A stretch of 64,000 nt of DNA, from contig NC_045129.1 of the NCBI RefSeq assembly GCF_007655135.1, positions 17,892,274-17,956,273 on the forward strand. Direction: 5' to 3'. Below, one piece after another: positions 34,262-45,079 of this stretch (the stretch's first letter is position 1; every line of letters starts with the position of its first letter). The notes beneath the pieces are model-generated. The model was not told the origin of the DNA, searched no databases, and saw nothing but the letters and a program-made list of their open reading frames with translations. Made by a program: the position numbers and the translations under genes. Origin of the DNA: Punica granatum. Taxonomy: Eukaryota; Streptophyta; Magnoliopsida; Myrtales; Lythraceae.

Positions 34262-34575
34262 GTGTGTTTGGTTTTAGAGTTGAGTTAAGTTGAGTTTTGA
34301 TTTTAATTGGTTTGTAATGATTGTAATGTTGAATTATGAGAAAAAGTGTGAAAAAGTAATAAATAGTTGAAAAAAAAGTAATGATTGTATTGTTGAATTG
34401 TGAAAAAAGTAACGAATAGTTTAGAGAATTTATTTTTAAAAATTGAATTGAATGGTTAAAAAAATTGAAGAAAAATGAAAAATTAATAATTGTGTTGTTA
34501 ACTTTTTATTGTGTAGTGAGTATAATTAAAGTTAGAGTTAAAATCTTAAAATTAAATTGAGAAATCAAACGGGCC
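34262..34575. mobile_element. MITE-like element upstream of RPC7
   Basis: A 314-bp AT-rich, non-coding segment starts GTGTGTTTGGTTTTAGAG and ends AATCAAACGGGCC, imperfect terminal inverted repeats built on GTTTGRTTT. It is flanked on both sides by ATA, a possible 3-bp target duplication. These features resemble Tourist/PIF-Harbinger-type MITEs, but the repeats are imperfect. Confidence 0.55.
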
Positions 34576-34599
34576 ATAGTCATCGTACTGTTCATATTT

Positions 34600-35378
34600 T
34601 TCTGTTTCAGTCCCGCTTGTAAGAATGGGCTCACTTTGATTTCATTCATCCCGATCTTTTCGGCGTTTGCAGATCAGTCCATTGGGTTTGGGTTTGTGCT
34701 GTTTGTGGAAATAATTCTACTCACGGCCACAGCCACTCTTCTTGCCCTAAATGTTTTTGAATTTCAAAAACAACCCATCCTTATTTCAGTTGTTTAAGAA
34801 TATTCCACCGTCTCACTCTCACTCTCTCTCAACCCTCTCTCCCTCTTCCTCTCCATCTTCCTCCACGTCAAACGCCTCCTCAGTTTGTCATTCTTTTCAG
34901 CCGGAACTCTGTTGGAGACTGAGACGGCCGACCACCTTGTTGCGGCAGAGGTTTCCAGTTCACTCATTCTAGGTTAGCTGATTGGTCAGTGAATGCGAAA
35001 TTTGTTGCCTTGGAGCGATATACTTGCTATGGTTTCTGTTTACATGCTGAGTGAATTTGTGTTCTGAGGAACTCCCAAGTCACGCTGAGTTCATATGCCC
35101 TGTATCGAGCCTGCTATTATTCCCACTCCCCTTTGCCTTGCAAACGTTCGATGAAATGCTTAGAATAGCGTAATTGTATTGTGTATTAGGGGAAGCATTA
35201 ATTAGATTACATGTTTCTTATCTATGGACTTTTTAATGTCTCGGGGGTCGTCTGTATAGATTTTATCTGGTTTTTTCATGCTTGTCTTCTCGACTGATGT
35301 TTGCAGGCATGCCCTTGTGTTATCTGTGTATAGGAGCGCGCTTATTGATATCTTTATTTACCACTGCTCTATCAGAAA
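34600..35378 (+). promoter_or_regulatory. Promoter and 5' untranslated region of the RPC7 gene
   Basis: A pyrimidine-rich stretch at about 34800-34870 (CTCACTCTCACTCTCTCTC) resembles the Y-patch of plant core promoters and 5' UTRs. A possible 5' UTR intron runs from a donor near 34973 (AG/GTTAGC) to an acceptor near 35306 (TTTGCAG/GC). No clear TATA box is seen. Boundaries are inferred. Confidence 0.4.
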
Positions 35379-36570
35379 ATGGCTTTCAGAGGAGGTCGTG
35401 GTCGAGGCAGATTTATTGGTGGTCAAGCCAACTACGCCAAGCAGGAGCCCTTTGTTCTTTATCCCGTGAGTAATATTTATGCATTATATACATATGGTGT
35501 TATTCTACTCCAATTATATGCATTACTTTTTCTCTTTCAATGGAGAGACTAGATAAGAACTATAAATTTCCTTATATCTGGGGCGTTAAGAGGGAGCATT
35601 CATGAATTGTTTGATACGATATGCTACCCGTCTATGCTCTATGCGACCGGCTTGTTTTTTTTCCTTAATTCTGGACGTGTACATGTCATGCACCATCTTG
35701 GTGCCATTTTTGTTTGTCTTATGTGTCCTAATCTTTTATTGTTTCGGTAAGCGCTGCTGAAGGAGCAATATTGCCTCCTTGGTTGTTCTCCTGAAGTTTT
35801 CTCTTGTGATTGTAGGAAATTGAATTACTGCCTCCACCAGAAACCACTGACGAGATCAAGACCTTGATCAGTTGGAAGTCAAGGTTTGAAAGTTATTGCA
35901 AATCATCTCCATATTACTTAGGAGATGGTAAAAGCAAGTCAGATCGTAAGTATTTGATATAGTAATGCAATTTGTGCATTTACTAGTTAATTTATTATTT
36001 ATTTGATATTTGATTTTATGAGGGCGCACTGGTTTCTAGTTACATAATTTTCCCATGAATGTCAGGATTCTCAACAATGCTTACCCGGTGATGAGATGTC
36101 TGAGAATACTTAGAGTTGTCAACTGTGTTAGGCTTTTGTGGATAATCCTTTTATAAAATGTTAATATAATCCTGTGCCGGTTCCCAAAGAGCATAAGCAA
36201 TGATTTTGGATTTTCGTTACATACGAACTAAAAAGAAATTAGTGCTTCTGGTGCATATAGCAATAGATGTTCTCTTTCTCAATGCGCATTAAAAGTAACT
36301 ACTTCCTATGGCATATTATTGTTGAAGCAAGTAGTCACGAGTAGGAGGGAAAAAGAAGAAGAAGAAGAAGGTAGTCATGAGTAGTTGCCATCTTTATCTA
36401 GCCCGCCCCCGTCCACTCCCCCCCCCACCAATCCCCAAACCTGAACCAAAGAAGAAGAAGAAGAAAAAAAAGGTAGTCATGAGTAATCACATTCTTATTG
36501 GTACAATCTCATTTGGGAAATATATATGAGTCAGAAAATTATATCTGCTGCAATCCTCTAGAATATTTAT

Positions 36571-36609
<39 letters not shown>

Positions 36610-38719
36610 CGTGATTATGTCTTGGAATGATGCCCCACAATTTTTTCATTTCTATTTTGTTGCTCTGTTAGTATATTAAGACCTTGTTTCGGGAATTCAT
36701 CTTATGGTAAACTACGCTCCTTTCATGTCCCACTTTTAACAAGGATGACTTCTTTGGAACTTTATAATCCATTATTTCTGATAAGAAAGTTTATTTGATG
36801 TCAGCCTTTGAAAACATCGACCCAGAGAGGTACTCTGACAAACAGAAGCCAAAGGACAAAATGTCACTCAGGGAACTTCTACAGCCTACTGCCGCTCATT
36901 TTCCTAGAGAACTAGTTCAAGGTTTGGTTTATTTGTTAAGCTTCTTAGGCAAAGAAAAACACAGCACAATATTAATATGTCATTTTCTGAGTTGGCTGCG
37001 ATGGAATGATGGATAGATTCAAAGGAGGAGTCAAGGAAGAAGCGGAAGAAAGTGCGATGGGATACTGAGACAGGTTTGATTGTAAAGGAATTTCTTTACG
37101 TAGATATTTCCATTATCTAAGCCCGATATGTCTCCTAACCTCATGTCTATGGGGACTAAATTCAACTAATCCTGATATTTGTTTGCAGACTTGAAAAAGT
37201 TTGATCTCTTTGAGAAGCTTGAGCAGAAACATGAGGTAACATAAGCTTGTTGGTTTATAATTATCTCACTATATCCTAAATTTTTGTCTTGCCATTTCTG
37301 TTGTAAATATCATGATTAATGATTAGATCTTTTTCATGTTTGCATTGGTAGGTCGAAGAGGATAAAGCCGACAATGCAAAGAAATCCTAAAATTTTGTCT
37401 TGCCATCTCTGTAGTAAATATCATGATTACTGAATAGATCTTTTTCATGTTTGCATTGGTAGGCCGAAGAGAATAAAGCCGACAATGCAAAGAAAGAAGG
37501 TGAAGAGGAGGATGAAGGTGATGATGCTGTTTTAGAGAATGAAGGAGAGTACAGCGACAATGGGGACTATGATCAGGTTTATAGGAAATTTTTTCAACTC
37601 TATAAACAAATTCTGCTTTGCGGTTTATCTGCTTGATGAAAGAGATCTTTAGTCTTACGGTTGTGCTTGAGGTTGATCGGCAAAACAGTTTTAGAATGCG
37701 ATAACTTTCTGAAGGTCTCGCAGAATTTAAGAGGGATTAACTTCCCCAAAAAATTAAGAATGAATAAAAAGATCACCTCTTAGTGACAACTGAAAATTGT
37801 CTCTGTGATTTACCGACTTAATCACTATTTTTTCTTGACCGTTAGAAGAACATCAGACAGACCAGTTTTTTTCAAGATCTAGTTGGAGAAACTGGTATGA
37901 GATGGATGGGAACTTTTTCTTCGTGATTGAAACTTAAAATTGATGCAGTGGTTGAAAATGATTCCTGGGGCTCTAATGTGAACATCATGCTGTTAAGAAA
38001 GTATACCTCACTGCGTCTCCCCCATGCAATTAAGTGATGCTGCATGTGAGGCAATGACTAAAATTCTAGGTATTTTAGTTCATGAAGAGAATACTAAATT
38101 CTGGTCTGTCCTTTTTTCCCTTGTGACTGGATTGAGCATTTCTGAGTTGAGTGGAGCATTGAATCATCTTCTCCTCTTAGTAAAGAATGCTCTTGAGTTA
38201 GGGCTATGTTATAAGTCAATTATCTTGAGTTGGTATGTGTGCTTGATAAACCACCAAATCAGGCATTTTTTCATGTACGTTTGCACTCCGGGGGGGGGGG
38301 GGGGGGGTTGGAGGTGAAGAAAAAAAAGACCCCCTCTGATACTCTTCTAGATAAGAGAGCTTTTTGGGTGGTGAGCTTATTATCCTTTAAACTCAGATAT
38401 ATAACTGTGTTAATGCATCCGTTTTTATCTTTCAGAATGTTGATTTTGATGATGACGAGGACGATTTCAACATGGAAGATGACAAAGACGGTGCGCCCCT
38501 TTATGATTGTTGTTTGACTGTATCTCAGAGATGCTTTGATTCCTAGCATTTCGATCTTTTGTGATTTGCAATATTAATGGTTCTGCTAATGGCGTGCCAT
38601 TGCAAACATGTACTTCTAGGAAATGTTAGCCTTGCTAGAATTATTTTCTGAGCACCGGCAGCCACTAACAAAGTTTGGCTGTTTCATTATTAATTGCAGA
38701 TGAAGGTGGTATATATTAG
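35379..38719 (+). CDS. RPC7: DNA-directed RNA polymerase III subunit RPC7-like (eight coding exons)
   Basis: Coding exons are 35379-35465, 35816-35945, 36805-36921, 37017-37073, 37189-37235, 37463-37576, 38436-38490 and 38700-38719. All introns are GT...AG, and the sum is 627 bases (208 residues plus TAG). The protein starts MAFRGGRGRGRF, an Arg/Gly-rich tail, then YAKQEPFVLYP, SPYYLGD near residue 65, ERYSD, a basic KKRKKVRWD patch, LKKFDLFEKLEQ, a Glu/Asp-rich stretch, and NVDFDDDEDDFNMEDD ending DEGGIY. This order fits plant RPC7 (Rpc31/POLR3G family), part of the RPC3-RPC6-RPC7 subcomplex that helps Pol III start transcription of tRNA, 5S and other small RNAs in the nucleus. Length and the acidic C-terminus agree with the family. 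It is the only cellular gene here. The assignment is from family memory, not a search. Confidence 0.88.
36345..36485. repeat. GAA-rich simple repeat in RPC7 intron 2
   Basis: Two purine-rich runs (AAAGAAGAAGAAGAAGAAGG and a longer A-rich one) are each followed by GGTAGTCATGAGTA, so this is a roughly 110-bp duplication ending in the same word. The intron also holds a TA run at about 36572-36604. Confidence 0.65.
37275..37495 (+). repeat. 110-bp tandem duplication of an exon start and splice acceptor in RPC7
   Basis: Copy 1 (37275-37385) and copy 2 (37386-37495) each hold intron end, acceptor TTGCATTGGTAG and exon start CGAAGAG. Copy 2 opens the full acidic exon (37463-37576). Copy 1 (from 37352) reads 12 codons and then TAA at 37388-37390, where the duplication joint interrupts it. 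Both acceptors are in the same phase. Using the first would truncate the protein before the acidic tail. Confidence 0.85.
38290..38307 (+). repeat. 18-base G homopolymer in RPC7 intron 6
   Basis: An uninterrupted run of 18 G follows TTGCACTCC and precedes TTGGAGG. Its exact length is uncertain, since such runs mutate and sequence poorly. Confidence 0.85.
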
Positions 38720-40249
38720 CGGATCATCATCGGAACAATTTTTTCATTGTAGCAAAGTTCAGTGGAGGTATTTTTAGGGATTTTCTATTCAGATCAGTGA
38801 TGTATAAAAAGTTCGAATCTTAGGTCGAGTTGATTGTTTTACTCGAATATATGTTTAAGTGCTTATAATTGATTGAGTCAATCAATTATTCTCTATTGCT
38901 CACTTATGCCGTATTGATTATCAGCTTTCCTTTCAAATTTGATTCTTCTTAGGTTTCATAAACTTTTTTACTGGCCTACGAGATATGCACTTCAGTACGT
39001 TCCATCTCATTCTTCGTTCACTAATCGATTGTTGCTTTGTTGTATGGTTCTATCAAACACCAATACCCAATAAATCATGACTTTCCATAAGCAGTATTAT
39101 AAAATTTATTATAATCATAATTATTCATTAATTTCTCCCTTTCTTTTGCCTGAGTATATCTATATTTCCGTTTGATACATTTAAGCATCATATTTCACAT
39201 ATTTAGAGAAATTACGATTATTATATTCATAATCTATATTACTTATATACTTGAAGAAAGTTTGTCTAAATTTTCCTTCTTCATTTTACTCTTATTGCAT
39301 ATTCTTAAATTTATTAAATGACCCAGCGCGTAGTGCGAGTAAGCGTCTTGTGCAATATGGTGTATATTTTTTTTTTCTGGTCATTGGCCACTTCAATTAA
39401 AAAATTATTATTCTAATTTTCCTTTATGTTGTACTAGTAATAAGCCCGCACTTCGATGTGAACAATATCAACTTTTTCGGGCTCAAATTTTTACTTAATA
39501 TATACTATGTAATACAAGTCTAGAAATTATGTAACGTTTCGGAGCAATCATGAGTTACGATAAAATTACGGTATCATGTTTAAGCAACCTTGTCATATAT
39601 TACATGTTTTCTACACAAAAAAGGAAGTGGCCTATTCTTTTTATTAAATTTAAATTCTTTTTGCCACATTATTGCGACTTAATGATGAAAGTATAGTGTT
39701 AGATGTTGCAACTTTATATAGAAAATGTTATATGGAGATTTAAATGTTTATATAAAGTAAATTGTAATATATATATATATATCCAGTAAAAAGTGGGAAT
39801 ACCCTGATTTCACCCAAAAAAATATATTAAATAAGAAGTGCTAAGTTTGATTCTCACCAATATGACTTCTTTTATCTTTATTCCCTTTTACAATCTATCA
39901 CATTCGAGTTTATAGGCCTCATTTGTAACCGAAAACAAAATTTTGCGACATGAGATATAAGAGATAAGGTAATTTTTTTTAAAGACTTTTCCCCTTATTT
40001 ATTTGAGGATTCTTTCTTAATTGTTACTTACTTAGAAAAAAAAACAAAGAGAGAAGAGTGGAGAGCAAAAAATTTTGAAATGTATTTTTACCACGCGACG
40101 ATGAGGTTAAAGAAGAGCTACCTTTGTAACTCTCCTTTAACTTAAATATATAGATGTATTTAATTAGTGTCGATTATATATCCATTAGATTCAGATTAAA
40201 TTTTGAAAAATTATACCATAAGTGAAATTTAATCCCTTCTATTTGATGC
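38720..40249. other. AT-rich intergenic sequence downstream of RPC7
   Basis: This contains the RPC7 3' UTR (limits not clear) and then AT-rich DNA. ACTAGTAATAAGCCCGCACTTCG near 39435 and CAGCGCGTAGTGCG near 39326 look like remnants of a dispersed plant repeat. A short TA run lies at 39768-39781. No gene is supported. Confidence 0.5.
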
Positions 40250-41548
40250 AGACCTCACGAAGGATTGTGAAACCCGACGACCAACTTGAATTTTTTCCAG
40301 ATCGCCAATGGGCCACTTGATTTGAAGTTGCTCTTCCTCCATTTGGTTAGGTGGAAGCGGCAATAGCGTTGCGTTCCGACCATCACTGTCCAGGAATTGA
40401 GAAGCAATATGACTATTCTCTTTGCCGTTGGGTTGAAACTTGGTTATGGGTTTCCCCTTTATTGGCTTCAAGGCTATTTTCTATTCCTTCTTCGTCGAAG
40501 AACCCCACTTCAATTTACAAGAGGATGAATCAGAAGTTTTGTCACAGCCATCTAGCAACTGTTCAATCCGCTTGTCTCGCCTTTCCAACCGATCGTAAAT
40601 CAAATCAACCATCACATTCATGCGCTCAAATTGTTGCTGCATATCTCGGATCTGTAATCAGTTTCTCCGATATTCTGATCATTTTCACTACTTTCTTGTG
40701 GCATGATGAAATCTGCAAGTAAAACTTTAGAAAATTGAAATGGATCTCACAACCACTTGCTCACGTGTTTGCACTCAAGTTAATGTCACTCAACACTCGT
40801 GTTTCGCTCAATTTTAGGCTTTTACCCTCTGATACAAAATGATGCGAACCTCGACACGAGACCCAACAACAATAGAATGAGATCAAACCTGGGTTCGTCC
40901 AATGAAGGTTTCAAGGATAGGGAATATTGACCTGATGACTATAAAAAGCCACAAACCAATATTATAAACGAAATATTGACCCGCTAGCTATAAAGAGCTA
41001 GAAACCAATATTATAAATGTCAGGAATCACAAGTTATCACATTTGCAATATCTGCAAAGTTTAGCAACAACTCGGAGAAAATTCCTCTCACAAAGTTGAA
41101 TGAAAACTGATATATCTTCTCTAGGGAGGCCACATGCCTATTTATAGAGAGATACTAGTTGATAACCTAATTGGGCTAATGGATTGGACTAAAATAAATC
41201 CTAAGTGTAATGAGCCCAAAAATGAAATAGGCTCAAGTAATTGAAAAACAACTAAATTCAGCCATTTGATATGTGATCATATTCTAAATAGATTTCTCGG
41301 ATATGAATGGTCGTGACTTCTTGTTCCACATACAGCTCGCCCAAGAGCTCGACTACACCTCCATGGACATGCAATAACAGCCTTTGCATGGCTTGTTGGA
41401 TTCGCTTGGTTCGTGCTCTTGTACTTGCTCTAGCTGGCACATGCTTATCCCAAAACTCGCCTTCATGCCCGACCCTGTCATCCTGGGATTCTTCCTCATG
41501 CCCCTGCAAAGGGTCCTCTAGCTGGATCATATCACTATTGCCACAACA
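40250..41548 (-). mobile_element. Truncated LTR retrotransposon: LTR, degenerate primer site, gag remnant
   Basis: On the minus strand an LTR of about 700 bases (41548 to 40848) begins TGTTGTGGCAATAG and ends GTTCGCATCA. It has a TATA box CTCTATAAATAGGC near 41145. After it comes TTGTATCAGAGGG, a decayed tRNA-Met primer site. Downstream, about 40740-40250, short coding pieces such as QFERMN and DRLERRDKRIEQL resemble the start of a plant gypsy gag, followed by NQMEEEQLQIKWPIGDLE. Frames are broken and no pol is present. The LTR start is less certain than its end. Confidence 0.6.
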
Positions 41549-42474
41549 ACGGGGATATTTAAAAGAGAATCATTAATTTACATACCATGTTTATTTAAAA
41601 AATCATATAAATGATAGTCTATTTATAAATATTATAACTTAATTATAAAAATAATATTACACAATATATAGATTCATGTCCCCTCATATCATATCGTTTT
41701 ATTTCTCATTGAGTAATTTTATAAAAATTATTTATCAAAATATATCGACCCAATAACTCAATTTTATCACCATTTCTTCATATATTTTCACACATTTTTT
41801 TAAATGTGTTCATATAAATCTTATAAATTCTAATTATGATTTTGAGTTAGAAAAGTAGAAGTTTTTAATATGACTGTATATTTAAGAACATAACGATCTT
41901 ATATATCCATAATCAGATTTTTATCAGATATCATTTATGTCCAACTTGTAATATATATTTGTGTATAAATACGTACAAGTGACCGTGGAAAATCCTCAAA
42001 TTTAATTCAACTTATTCAGTAATATTGAGCCAATGTCAACTCATATCATTAAAATTAATCTTAGTGTCTGAATCCCGTGTATTTGCCAAGCCCATGTAAT
42101 ATAAATCAGTTTTTGCTGCGAATAAAGGGGCAAAAAAGAAACAAAAGAAGGAAGGGAAAAGACAAAGGAAGAGGAAGGTAGAAAGGTTTCGAAGTTGCGT
42201 AATATTTTACGTCGGCAAGGAGAATAACATCGTCCCACTGCTGACGGTCGTTCTCATTTGCTTGGTCCTCTGACTTGCTTTTATTAGTGTAAAAAGGAAA
42301 TTGGAGGAACACAAAAAACCAGAAGAGTGCGAAGGGGTATTCCTTGTTGCCTTGCCTCTTTTAATTTTTTAAATTACCTTTCGATCACGTCACATGGCGT
42401 GCGAGAGGCCCCTTTGAGCAGAGTCTTGTTTCGTCGAAGTTATATGTGGCTTGATTCTAGTCATATAAGGGTCC

Positions 42475-42512
<38 letters not shown>

Positions 42513-43759
42513 GTAACGTCACCTAACTAGTGCTTGATGAATTATTGATATCTTTTTGCATCATTCAATATATATTTTAGGATTCAATTTCATCTATCCT
42601 TCAAGTTTTATTTAAAGGACATGACATTAACATCCCTTTAACATTAGTATGCCAATCTATTTCTAACATTGTCCCATATGATAATTTGCCGAGGTCCTCC
42701 GAGACTACGAAGGTAAAACTATTTCTACATGAATTTTCTTCATTTACAAGACTCAAATCCAATATATTACTTAAAGAGAATAAGTGTCAAACTGCTTGAA
42801 TCAAGTCATGTGGTATTCTCTTCTTCATTTTACGTTGCCTCTGTCGCTTAATTAATTATAGCTTTGAAAAATTTGCATCGCTAGCACGGAGTTTTGACCA
42901 TTTTCATCTCCTAGCAAGCTTTTTGAAATTGGCATGGCACAACACAAAATACGATTCACCTTTCAAATATAGCATGCTACTGTCTGAGCTGGCCTTCGAG
43001 ATGAGGCCCTCCTTGCACATATGGACACGCAACGTGGAAAAGACCATTAAAATATAAAAAAATGAAAAGAAAAATTTAAAAAGAAAAAAAGAAGAGAAAT
43101 AAAAGAGAGGAGGACAGATCGAGGGAGCTGAGGCTCCCCTCCGCCAACCAACCCCTCAAGGGAGGTCATCGGAGGCTTAACAAATCAATCAAATAAGGTT
43201 AACTACTAAAAGCAGATAATTGTAATTATTTTAAAATCTTGCGAAAATAAAATACTCATGTTCCTTCTTTTATTGATGTATGTTCTATTTTAAACATCGT
43301 TTTTAGCTTATGTGGCATGATTATTTGTGCTCACTGTAGCCACCTCATTCAAAATATTTTCCGATGTGTTAGAATTCTAGAAAATTTAAACATTATTGGT
43401 AAATTTAAACGAAAATATCCAAGAAGAGAAAGAAGCGAGAGGACAATGAGATCCCAGCACCAACTACATATTGACGAGACCTCACATACCTGATGATGGC
43501 CAACATTAGGTCCCATTCACTGGATGAGCCTTTCCATTCTCACTTCAGTGAAATGGAGAGGGGATGAAAGATCCGAGATGAGACTTAGTGGTGGTTGCTC
43601 AACACGGGCCACCACCACGCCGGTAAGTTCGTTGTTGACTGAGGAGAAGAATGAAGATGCAAGACAAAATGTAGAAATGGTAGCCGATGTTGAACCAAAA
43701 AAATTTCTTCTTTCTATGTGTTTACACCAATTTTTTGCACCTAACAGTAATTACAGGGA
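41549..43759. other. AT-rich intergenic sequence
   Basis: No gene is supported. It holds a TA microsatellite at about 42478-42510 and a purine-rich stretch near 43065-43120. A 97-codon open frame at 43524 has no recognisable motif. Confidence 0.5.
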
Positions 43760-44081
43760 CCGTGAGGTACGCGACTTAAAGATCGAGATTAATTGGTCTA
43801 ATTTGGGGTTCATTTGAGGCCCGCGACATGACCCATTGGACGCACAAGGGTGCCCGTGTAAAGGGGTGGCCCATGATTGAGTACTTGATGACCCGACTCG
43901 AGGATCCGCAGCATTACCCAATCCGGACAACCGCTGGTGAATAAGGCTGAATCTTGCCACAATGGACCATCCTATTCTTGGGACTATAAAAGCAAGAGAA
44001 TGCATTCATTGTAAGCTCTCCCCATGACAACACAACAACACAATGCATATCTAATATATCTTTACATTCATCAATCCTTAC
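43760..44081 (+). mobile_element. Possible fragment of another LTR, cut by Ogre B
   Basis: GGGACTATAAAAGCAAGAG followed by ATGCATTCATTGTAAGCTC and CACAACAACACAATGCAT has the look of an LTR promoter and leader of a gypsy element. It is not the LTR family found elsewhere in this window. Ogre B begins at 44082 inside or just after it; CTTAC would be the 5-bp target sequence. Confidence 0.35.
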
Positions 44082-45067
44082 TGTCAGTACCCCATTTTTG
44101 CTCACCAATTCAAACAACATTATCAGCAGTGATTTAGGCCACGACTTGAGTACTATCATGGAAAAATGGCTCGACAGAGTAAGAAATCACTATGTATCCT
44201 CAAGTCAGCAAAATCAAGCAAATGACATGTCCATACGACAGAAGGATCCCATGGGTCACCGAAAGGCAATAAAGTGACTAGAGAGCTCAACAACATCTAA
44301 AATTGGTATTTTCAGTATACCACATGAACAATCATATTTTCCGATAGTTCACTCGACCATCGGAAGATAGCCAATATTGGACTTCAAAAATCCACATCAG
44401 TGCTAAACAGATGAAAAGTGTTTTCAAATGCATTTCGCAAATCATATACTCTATACAAAACAACTTTTTGTATACAAACAACTTTTCAGTGGAAGTCCAA
44501 AAATACCGATTTTTTGGAGAAAAATTAATTTCAAATGTCAGATGCGACCATGCCCCACAAGCATATAGAGCATGATCAATGCTTCAGATTGTCTCTTGGA
44601 AGCCACATTGACACTTCAAATGACTTCCGAAAGACAAAATGGGCACACCCCTCTTCGGAAATACATAAACGGAGATTGGTCTGACGGAATAACGGCAAAC
44701 GAAGTACACCCTATATTGCCCCGAAAATTCCAACGGATGGACGCAATTGGACAAAATAGACAGCAAAACCCTTTTCAGTTTCCCGAGTAACCTCCGAGGA
44801 GCGTAAAAGGCCATTTTTAGTGGAATTTCATATCCATTCGTCCTCTTCCTCTTGCTCTCTTGCTCTCTTGCCCTCTCTTAGCCAAAAATATCTATGGGAT
44901 GTTGAAGACAACACTCAACCTTGATTGCCATCCCATTAATGCTTCTTGGTTCTTCTTTATCAAGAACACTTGGTTCACATTCAACCTCATCTCCATTAAG
45001 GGCAGCCGACTTTTGCTAATGAGGCCCCTAATGGTGCTTTGTTTTGCTTAATTATCATCAAGCTTAG

Positions 45068-45079
45068 CCTATATATACC
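45068..45079 (+). promoter_or_regulatory. Predicted TATA box of Ogre B LTR
   Basis: CCTATATATACC lies at the same LTR position as CTATAAAT at 30923 and the minus-strand boxes at 10940, 22486 and 61651. It would drive the genomic RNA. Confidence 0.5.

Noticed and set aside
37352..37390. The first duplicated exon start as a normal exon of RPC7
   Set aside because: It leads to TAA after 12 codons and has no donor before it, whereas the second copy gives the full acidic exon and an exact 208-residue frame.
40351..40722. A 123-codon plus-strand gene
   Set aside because: It lies antisense to a gag-like remnant next to a degenerate primer site and LTR on the minus strand.
43524..43817. A 97-codon open frame
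   Set aside because: No recognisable motif, no intron or promoter context, and a repeat-rich neighbourhood.
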